A program made the translations under genes and the position numbers. Positions 42,242-48,456 of a DNA stretch of 48,456 bases are shown here, piece after piece. Source of the stretch: Corallococcus terminator (lineage in GTDB: Bacteria; Myxococcota; Myxococcia; Myxococcales; Myxococcaceae); NCBI RefSeq assembly GCF_003611635.1, contig NZ_RAVZ01000023.1:1-48456 (forward strand), written 5' to 3'. The notes under the pieces were generated by a model. That model did not search any database. It had not been told where the DNA came from and saw nothing but the letters and a program-made list of their open reading frames with translations. Every line of letters begins with the position of its first letter. Within the stretch, counting starts at the first letter, position 1.

Positions 42242-43237
42242 ATGAAGTTCAACAAGCAGGTGCTGGAACTGGACTGGGAAGCCAAGGCCGCGTCGCTGTC
42301 GGACGGGCTCAAGGAGGCCGTGCTCAAGAAGCTGCGCAAGCGCGGGCTCGTGGTCGCGGTCTCCGGCGGCATCGACTCCGCGTGCGTCGCCGCGCTCGCC
42401 GTGCGCGCGCTGGGCCCGGACCGCGTCTTCGGCATCCTGCTGCCGGAGCGCGACTCCAGCGGGCTGTCCTCCAAGCTGGGCCGCGAGCTCTGCGAGAAGC
42501 TGGGCATCCAGCACACGCTGCATGACATCGCGCCCGTGCTGGAGGCCGCCGGGTGCTACTCGCAGCGCGACGCGGCGGTGCGGTCGGTGTTCCCCGACTT
42601 CCAGCCGGACATGAAGTGGAAGATCGTCATGCACGGCGACCGGCTCAACACGGACGCCCTCAACGTCTTCTACGTGGTGGTGCAGGTGGACGGGCAGGAG
42701 CAGCGCTTCCGCCTCACGCCGCAGGCCTACGTCCAGATTGTCGCCGCCACCAATTTCAAGCAGCGCGTGCGCAAGATGATGGAGTACTTCCACGCGGACC
42801 GGCTGAACTACGCCGCGTCCGGCACGCCCAACCGCCTGGAGTATGACCAGGGCTTCTTCGTGAAGCTGGGCGACGGCGCCGCGGACGTGAAGCCCATCGC
42901 CAGCCTCTACAAGACGCAGACGTACAAGCTGGCGCGGCACCTGGGCGTCATCGACGGCATCCTCAACCGCGAGCCCACCACGGACACGTTCAGCCTGGAG
43001 CAGTCGCAGGAGGACTTCTACTTCTCCGTGCACTACTCCCAGTTGGATCTCATCCTCTGGGCGAAGAACCACGGCGTCACGCCCGAGGAGGCCTCCCCGG
43101 AGATGGGCCTCACGCCGCAGCAGATCCAGCGCGTGTTCGACGACATCGACCAGAAGCGCCGCACCACCGCGTACCTGCACGCGCAGCCGCTGCTGCTCGA
43201 AGAGGTCTCCGAGCTCAAGCCGTTCAAGATTGGCTGA
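42242..43237 (+). CDS. NAD-synthase-like PP-loop amide-forming enzyme
   Basis: The protein has 331 residues. The PP-loop VAVSGGIDSACVAAL (38-52), SGTPNRLEYDQGFFVKLGDGAADVKPIASLYKTQ and LARHLGV follow NadE, which adenylates a carboxylate and amidates it with ammonia. Inserted sequence (about 95-175) and a C-terminal part (QKRRTTAYLHAQPLLLEEV) differ from short ammonia-dependent NadE (about 270 residues). There is no nitrilase domain, so ammonia must come from solution or another protein, perhaps the AsnB glutaminase nearby. The ATG at 42242 is preferred over GTG at 42236 because GAGG is then eight bases ahead. It may make NAD, but the cluster suggests amidation of a pathway intermediate. Confidence 0.75.
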   Translation: MKFNKQVLELDWEAKAASLSDGLKEAVLKKLRKRGLVVAVSGGIDSACVAALAVRALGPDRVFGILLPERDSSGLSSKLGRELCEKLGIQHTLHDIAPVLEAAGCYSQRDAAVRSVFPDFQPDMKWKIVMHGDRLNTDALNVFYVVVQVDGQEQRFRLTPQAYVQIVAATNFKQRVRKMMEYFHADRLNYAASGTPNRLEYDQGFFVKLGDGAADVKPIASLYKTQTYKLARHLGVIDGILNREPTTDTFSLEQSQEDFYFSVHYSQLDLILWAKNHGVTPEEASPEMGLTPQQIQRVFDDIDQKRRTTAYLHAQPLLLEEVSELKPFKIG

Positions 43238-43249
43238 AAGCCGGGCCTC

Positions 43250-44293
43250 TCACCCGCCCCCGGAGGCCGCTTCGATGGAGTCCGCGGCCTCCACCCGGAG
43301 GCGCTCCTCCGGGGTGAAGGAATCAAAGAGCAGCCGCTGCACGGCGGCCTGACGCAGGGCCGGATCCGTCTGGGTGCGGCCCAGCGCCTCGCGCTTCGCG
43401 CGGAAGTCCGCCAGCCGCTGCTTCCACTGGGCACGCTCCTGATCCAACGCCTCCAGCCGGCCGGTGGCCTCCGGTCCCACGGTGGACAGCCGGTGCTGGC
43501 GCAGGTCCTCCGGCGTCGCGCCCCCGGCGACCAGTTCCTGCTCCACGGCCATCTGCCGCAGCGGACGCGCGGCCTCCTCGCGGCTCTGGCGCACCGCGGG
43601 AGGAAGACGCTCCTCCAGCGCGGCGATGCGCTTCTCGCGCTCCTCGGCCGTCAGCGATGCGTCCTTCTGGAGCTTCAGCCGCTCCACGGCCACCGCGTCC
43701 ACCGCCTCCTCCTGGCCGAACATGCCGTCGGCGCTGCCGCCCAGGTGCTCGCGGCGCAGCTTGCGCAGGGCCTCCAGGCGCTCGCCGGTGTCCATCGTGC
43801 CAGCCGACGGCGTCCGTCCCAGCGACCGGGCCGCTTCGAGGTAGGCCAGGTAGTCGTCCAGCACCTGCACCGCTTCGTCCATGGCGGCGGGGGGCAGCTT
43901 CTTCGCGCGCAACGACGCGAGGATGCGCTCGCGGATCACCGCCGGGGACTCCTCGCCCGTCGCGGACAGGTAGTAGTTGAAGAAGCGCAGCAGGTCCGGG
44001 TTCGGCACCAGGTGTCCGGACGCATCCACGAAGACGGAGCCATCCTCCTCGGTGTCATGGAGCGAGCCCGGCAGCGGCGGCAGGGTGTCCCCGGGGGACT
44101 GCGCCGTCGGGACAGCGGCAGCGGGCGCTGAAGCAGGCGTCGCATGCGGGCCAGGGGCCTGGGCGACGGGAACAGCGGACGGCGGTACCACGGGTCCGGG
44201 CGCGTCCTCCACCCGGACCTTCCACCATGAGAAGACGCCGGCACCCAGGAGGGCGCACAGCACGACCACGAGCATGACGGCGCGGCTCTTCAT
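43250..44293 (-). CDS. lipase-specific foldase (LifO/LipB type)
   Basis: The protein has 347 residues. An N-terminal membrane anchor (about 5-24) is followed by a Pro/Ala-rich linker to about 75, then the foldase. LPGSLHDTEEDGSVFVDASGHL and LLRFFNYYLSATGEE correspond to the Lif motif R-x2-F-D-Y-[FC]-L-[ST]-A (Arg103 onward), here with Asn for Asp. Long charged helices fill the rest, as in the lipase-wrapping foldase. It stays in the inner membrane facing the periplasm and folds the lipase before type II secretion. It lies 17 bases after the lipase gene on the same strand, the standard lipase-foldase order. Confidence 0.85.
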   Translation of the reverse strand: MKSRAVMLVVVLCALLGAGVFSWWKVRVEDAPGPVVPPSAVPVAQAPGPHATPASAPAAAVPTAQSPGDTLPPLPGSLHDTEEDGSVFVDASGHLVPNPDLLRFFNYYLSATGEESPAVIRERILASLRAKKLPPAAMDEAVQVLDDYLAYLEAARSLGRTPSAGTMDTGERLEALRKLRREHLGGSADGMFGQEEAVDAVAVERLKLQKDASLTAEEREKRIAALEERLPPAVRQSREEAARPLRQMAVEQELVAGGATPEDLRQHRLSTVGPEATGRLEALDQERAQWKQRLADFRAKREALGRTQTDPALRQAAVQRLLFDSFTPEERLRVEAADSIEAASGGG

Positions 44294-44310
44294 GGCGGGA
44301 TGCTCCTGGA

Positions 44311-45519
<1,209 letters not shown>

Positions 45520-46305
45520 ATGGACGCCGCCGCCTACCAGGGCTTCACCACGGAGTTGACGCGCAGGGCTGACGCGGACGGTCGTTTCCGGGGGCTCGTG
45601 GCGCTGGGTTCGATGGCGGCGCGGGACTACCTGCCGGATGACTTCAGCGATCATGACTTCTTCGTCATCGCGCAGCCCGGACACGCTGAAACATTGAGAC
45701 AGGAGCGTGGATGGTTGCCGCGCGCGGAGGAGGTTTCACACGCCTTCCGTGAGACAGCGCACGGCGTGAAGGTCGTCTACCGCGACGGACACCTGCTGGA
45801 GTTCGCGGTGTTCGACCTGGAGGAATTGTCCTGGGCCCGCGTCAACCGCTACCGCGTGTTGTTGGACCGGGGCGACGTGGCCGCGCGCATGGAAGAGCGT
45901 GCGCAGGCCACCGCGCGGGAGCTTCAACAGACGGCGCCGGATGATGCGTGGTTGTTCGGGCAATGGCTCACACAGGTGCTGGTGGGCCTGGGACGCCACA
46001 CGCGGGGCGAGGTGCTCAGCGGACGGGCTCGGCTCGATGAGGCGGTGCGCCTGTTCTGCCTGCTGCTGGCCCGCCACGTCCCCGCGCCGGAGGCTTCGGT
46101 GCTGGATGGGTTGGATCCGCTGCGGCGCGTGGAGCGCGTGTACCCGGACGTGGGGCGTGAGCTGGCACGCGCTCAGGAGGGGGATTCGCCGGGGCTTGCT
46201 CGGGCGCTGCTCCAGCTCGCCACGCGCGAGCTGTCCCACGTGCCCGCCTTTCCGCGCGAAGGAGTGGCCGCCGTGGAGGCCCGGCTGCGCGCCCTGCACG
46301 GATAG
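45520..46305 (+). CDS. nucleotidyltransferase-fold protein, aminoglycoside-adenylyltransferase-like
   Basis: The protein has 261 residues. FRGLVALGSMAARDYLPDDFSDHDFFVI (23-50) has the Gly-Ser pair (30-31) and the Asp-x-Asp metal ligands (Asp44 and Asp46) of the Pol-beta nucleotidyltransferase fold. Spacing and the helical C-terminal half recall ANT(6)/ANT(3'')-like adenylyltransferases. A third acidic residue may be Glu in LLEFAVFDLEEL. It could adenylylate a small molecule or a protein. Antibiotic modification is only one option. The ATG at 45520 is chosen over a TTG at 45430 because GAGGAG lies just upstream. The upstream phased repeats suggest tight control. Confidence 0.65.
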   Translation: MDAAAYQGFTTELTRRADADGRFRGLVALGSMAARDYLPDDFSDHDFFVIAQPGHAETLRQERGWLPRAEEVSHAFRETAHGVKVVYRDGHLLEFAVFDLEELSWARVNRYRVLLDRGDVAARMEERAQATARELQQTAPDDAWLFGQWLTQVLVGLGRHTRGEVLSGRARLDEAVRLFCLLLARHVPAPEASVLDGLDPLRRVERVYPDVGRELARAQEGDSPGLARALLQLATRELSHVPAFPREGVAAVEARLRALHG

Positions 46306-46313
46306 CGCGCCGC

Positions 46314-47087
46314 TCAGGCCTGCGCGGAGCTGGCGGCGACGTACGCGGGCACCTGCTCACGGGCGTTGTGCGCGATGACGAGCACCTCTTCGGGCCGGGC
46401 CTGCCGCCGGGCCCAGTCCATGAGCGCGGTGAAGCCGTCGGACGCGGGGGCCGCCGTGTCCAATGGGACGCGCTGGTGGTGCGCGAAGAAGAGGTCCTCC
46501 GGGCCCAGGTTCTGGTGGGCCCACGTGCGCCAGCCCGGCAGCGGTCGGCCCGGCGCGGGTTGCAGGCCGGTGACGGTGAAGCCTCCGGTGGAGAAGACGC
46601 GCGTCAGGCCCACCAGCGTCGCGCCCGTGCCGAAGCCGCACACCACGCGCCGCACCTTCGGGAAGCGCTCGCGCACGTGCGCCCTCAGGGCCGACGCCCA
46701 GGACTCCACGCACGCCACCATCGCGGCGTTGGTGAGCTGCCGGGGCCAGCACCAGCCTTCGCGCTCATACGCCAGCGCGTGCTCCCACAGCTTCGCGATG
46801 GAGTCCGCGTGGCGCACCTGTCCCTGGAAGCCGTGGGCCCGGAGGTACGCCTCCCCCGCCGCGTCCGTCAGCGCCACCGTGGGCACGCCCCGTTCGCGGC
46901 CCAGGACGTCCAGCGCCAGCGCGCTCGACCCACCGGACAGCTCCACCAGTCCGCGCGAGCCCGGCGGCAGCGCGGCCAGGTAGCGCGAGAAGGTGAGGTA
47001 CTTGAGGCTCCCGGACGGCAGTGCTCCACCCCACAGCACCACCGGCCCGTCCACCCGGGGACGTGACAGGGAATACGCTCCGCGCAT
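46314..47087 (-). CDS. short fold-type II PLP-dependent enzyme
   Basis: The protein has 257 residues. LPSGSLKYLTF (23-33) has a Ser-x-x-Lys-like context with Lys29 as the probable Schiff-base lysine. ELSGGSSALALD (49-60) stands where cysteine synthases have the substrate loop T-S-G-N-x-G, here without the Asn. CGFGTGATLVG (150-160) is the phosphate-cup GTGAT. The family is cysteine synthase/threonine synthase-like, but the protein is 50-70 residues shorter than typical members, missing the C-terminal segment that ends with the pyridine-contacting Ser. ATG at 47087 has GGAGGG upstream. It is convergent with the nucleotidyltransferase gene, stops eight bases apart. Confidence 0.7.
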   Translation of the reverse strand: MRGAYSLSRPRVDGPVVLWGGALPSGSLKYLTFSRYLAALPPGSRGLVELSGGSSALALDVLGRERGVPTVALTDAAGEAYLRAHGFQGQVRHADSIAKLWEHALAYEREGWCWPRQLTNAAMVACVESWASALRAHVRERFPKVRRVVCGFGTGATLVGLTRVFSTGGFTVTGLQPAPGRPLPGWRTWAHQNLGPEDLFFAHHQRVPLDTAAPASDGFTALMDWARRQARPEEVLVIAHNAREQVPAYVAASSAQA

Positions 47088-47229
47088 GGTCGGCCCTCCC
47101 GGTGCGCACACCGCCCGCGCACCCCGACTGGAGGCCATTGTCCGGGGCCGCGTCCCGGGAGGCCATCGCCCCCCGGCCCTGGCGGATGTCCCCTGGAGGA
47201 CGGCGGGCCCACGGTTATGCTCCGGGCCC

Positions 47230-48258
47230 ATGTCTCAAGCACCTCGCGTCCGCATCCTCCTGTCGGAGACGTACAACCCCTGGTTCAACCTCGCGACCGA
47301 GGACTGGATCTTCCGCGAGCTGGACCCCAGCGCGCAGACGCTCTTCCTGTGGCGCAACGACAACACGGTCGTCATCGGGCGCAACCAGAATCCCTGGTCC
47401 GAGTGCAACCTCACGCGCATGGAGGAGGACAAGGTCTTCCTCGCGCGGCGCACCAGCGGCGGCGGCGCGGTGTTCCACGACCTGGGCAACACCTGCTTCA
47501 CCTTCCTGTCCGCCAAGGAGGGCTACAACAAGACAGCCAACATCACGATCCTCCTGGACGCGCTGTCGCGCCTGGGCGTGAAGGCGCAGGCGTCCGGACG
47601 CAACGACCTGGTGATTCCGCTGGAGGACGGGCCCCGGAAGATCAGCGGCAGCGCGTACCGCGAGACGAAGGACCGCGCCTTCCACCACGGCACGTTCCTC
47701 ATCGGCGCGGACCTCACGCGGCTGTCCAACTACCTCACGCCGCACCCGAAGAAGCTGGAGTCCAAGGGCAGCGCGTCGGTGCGCTCGCGGGTGATGAACA
47801 TCCGCGACCTCCAGCCGGAGGCCTCACACGAAGCGCTGGTGGAGGCGATGATTGGCGCGTTCTGCGACTTCCACGGGGCGACGGCGGAGCCGGAGCTGCT
47901 GGAGCCTTCGTTCCTCGAAAGCCAGCCGTCGCTCAAGCGCACGTTCGACCACTACGCGTCGTGGGATTGGCGCTTCGGCAACGCGCCCCGCTTCAGCCAC
48001 CAGATGGTGGAGTACCTGTCCTGGGGCTTCTTCGAGGTCCACGTCGACGCGGAGAACGGACATGTCACCCGCGCGCAGGTCTTCTCGGATGCGCTCTACC
48101 CGGACCTCGTGCAGGACCTGCAGGCGGCGCTGGTCGGCAAGCCGCACAGCCGCGATGGGATGCGGCAGGCCGTGGCCGAGGCCCGCTCCCGCCACCCCGC
48201 GCAGGAGCGGGAGCTGGGCGAACTGGAAGCGTGGTTGATGGGCCAGGTCGAGGTCTGA
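47230..48258 (+). CDS. lplA: lipoate-protein ligase A
   Basis: The protein has 342 residues. PWFNLATEDWIFREL and LFLWRNDNTVVIGRNQNPWSECN begin the ligase fold, then RRTSGGGAVFHDLGN (73-87) is the lipoate/ATP loop. RKISGSAYRETKDRAFHHGTFLIGADL carries the catalytic Lys137 region. A C-terminal accessory domain (about 255-342) is present, as in E. coli LplA. It activates scavenged lipoate as lipoyl-AMP and attaches it to E2 subunits and GcvH. The ATG at 47230 is in register with family starts. It lies 142 bases from the divergent PLP-enzyme start and 19 bases from the stop of the next, convergent gene. Confidence 0.93.
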   Translation: MSQAPRVRILLSETYNPWFNLATEDWIFRELDPSAQTLFLWRNDNTVVIGRNQNPWSECNLTRMEEDKVFLARRTSGGGAVFHDLGNTCFTFLSAKEGYNKTANITILLDALSRLGVKAQASGRNDLVIPLEDGPRKISGSAYRETKDRAFHHGTFLIGADLTRLSNYLTPHPKKLESKGSASVRSRVMNIRDLQPEASHEALVEAMIGAFCDFHGATAEPELLEPSFLESQPSLKRTFDHYASWDWRFGNAPRFSHQMVEYLSWGFFEVHVDAENGHVTRAQVFSDALYPDLVQDLQAALVGKPHSRDGMRQAVAEARSRHPAQERELGELEAWLMGQVEV

Positions 48259-48277
48259 CCCGGCCCACCGGACAGCC

Positions 48278-48456
48278 TCAGCGGTGACCGCCACCGCCCC
48301 AGCCGCCACCACCGCTCCCGCTGCCGCCGCGGGAGCTGCCACCACCGGAGCCGCGGCCACCCGAGCCACGGCCGCTGGAAGCCGCACCGCCGGACGAGTG
48401 GACGCCGGAGCCACCACCGCTCCAACTGCTGGAAGAGCCGCCGCCCGACGGACGGC
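48278..48456 (-). CDS. 3' end of a gene with a Gly/Ser-rich tail (partial)
   Basis: The minus-strand frame ending at TGA (complement at 48278-48280) encodes 58 residues that run off the window. They are almost all Gly and Ser with scattered Arg, two Trp, and an ending GGGGWGGGGHR. Such tails are typical of TPM-domain (YgcG-like) and some other exported membrane proteins, but no domain is visible here. The bias is too strong and regular for chance. Confidence 0.6.
   Translation of the reverse strand, partial: RPSGGGSSSSWSGGGSGVHSSGGAASSGRGSGGRGSGGGSSRGGSGSGGGGWGGGGHR

Overview
The window reads as chromosomal DNA of a high-GC myxobacterium, most likely from the Myxococcus/Corallococcus group. 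The supporting signs are GC-rich codon use, the gap-pgk-tpiA-secG run, a MYXO-CTERM-like tail on a secreted amidase, DUF4388/PATAN and receiver-like domain mosaics, and many secreted hydrolases and lipoproteins. This placement is inference; no 16S or marker search was possible.

Region 1 (1-7967) is an accessory glycan block. Plus-strand genes encode an arylamine-N-acetyltransferase-like/glycosyltransferase fusion, a putative beta-propeller protein, a 45-codon possible linker ORF, a NodB-type polysaccharide deacetylase and an NDP-sugar epimerase. They converge on a minus-strand trio: a GT-B-like protein, a GT2 glycosyltransferase and a P-loop protein. The block looks less GC-rich than what follows and stops at a tRNA-Leu(GAG) gene with a clear intrinsic terminator.

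Region 2 (8060-11875) is core: tRNA-Leu, secG, tpiA, pgk and gap, all on the minus strand.

Region 3 (11976-34491) mixes cell-envelope, RNA and regulatory genes: a large amidase, a DgkA-type lipid kinase, a COG2509-type flavoprotein, a GYF-like membrane protein, an RlmI-like methyltransferase, a YhaM-like OB/HD protein, a MshEN/HD-GYP/receiver/PATAN regulator, TatD and HEAT-repeat proteins, MetRS, an NRDE protein, a patatin-like lipoprotein, an M4 metallopeptidase, a small methyltransferase, and DNA polymerase III delta and delta-prime.

Region 4 (34573-43237) is all plus strand. After an MscS channel with a cyclic-nucleotide-binding domain comes the most interesting set: an SGNH-like secreted protein, two left-handed beta-helix acyltransferases, a free acyl carrier protein, an AsnB-type amidotransferase, an AMP-forming acyl ligase and an NAD-synthase-like PP-loop enzyme. 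Together they look like a carrier-protein pathway that activates, amidates and transfers an acyl group onto a sugar or polymer.

Region 5 (43250-48456) holds a lipase with its dedicated foldase, a nucleotidyltransferase-like gene preceded by four helically phased direct repeats, a short PLP-dependent enzyme, a lipoate-protein ligase and the Gly/Ser-rich end of another gene. No insertion sequences, CRISPR arrays, rRNAs or origins were seen.
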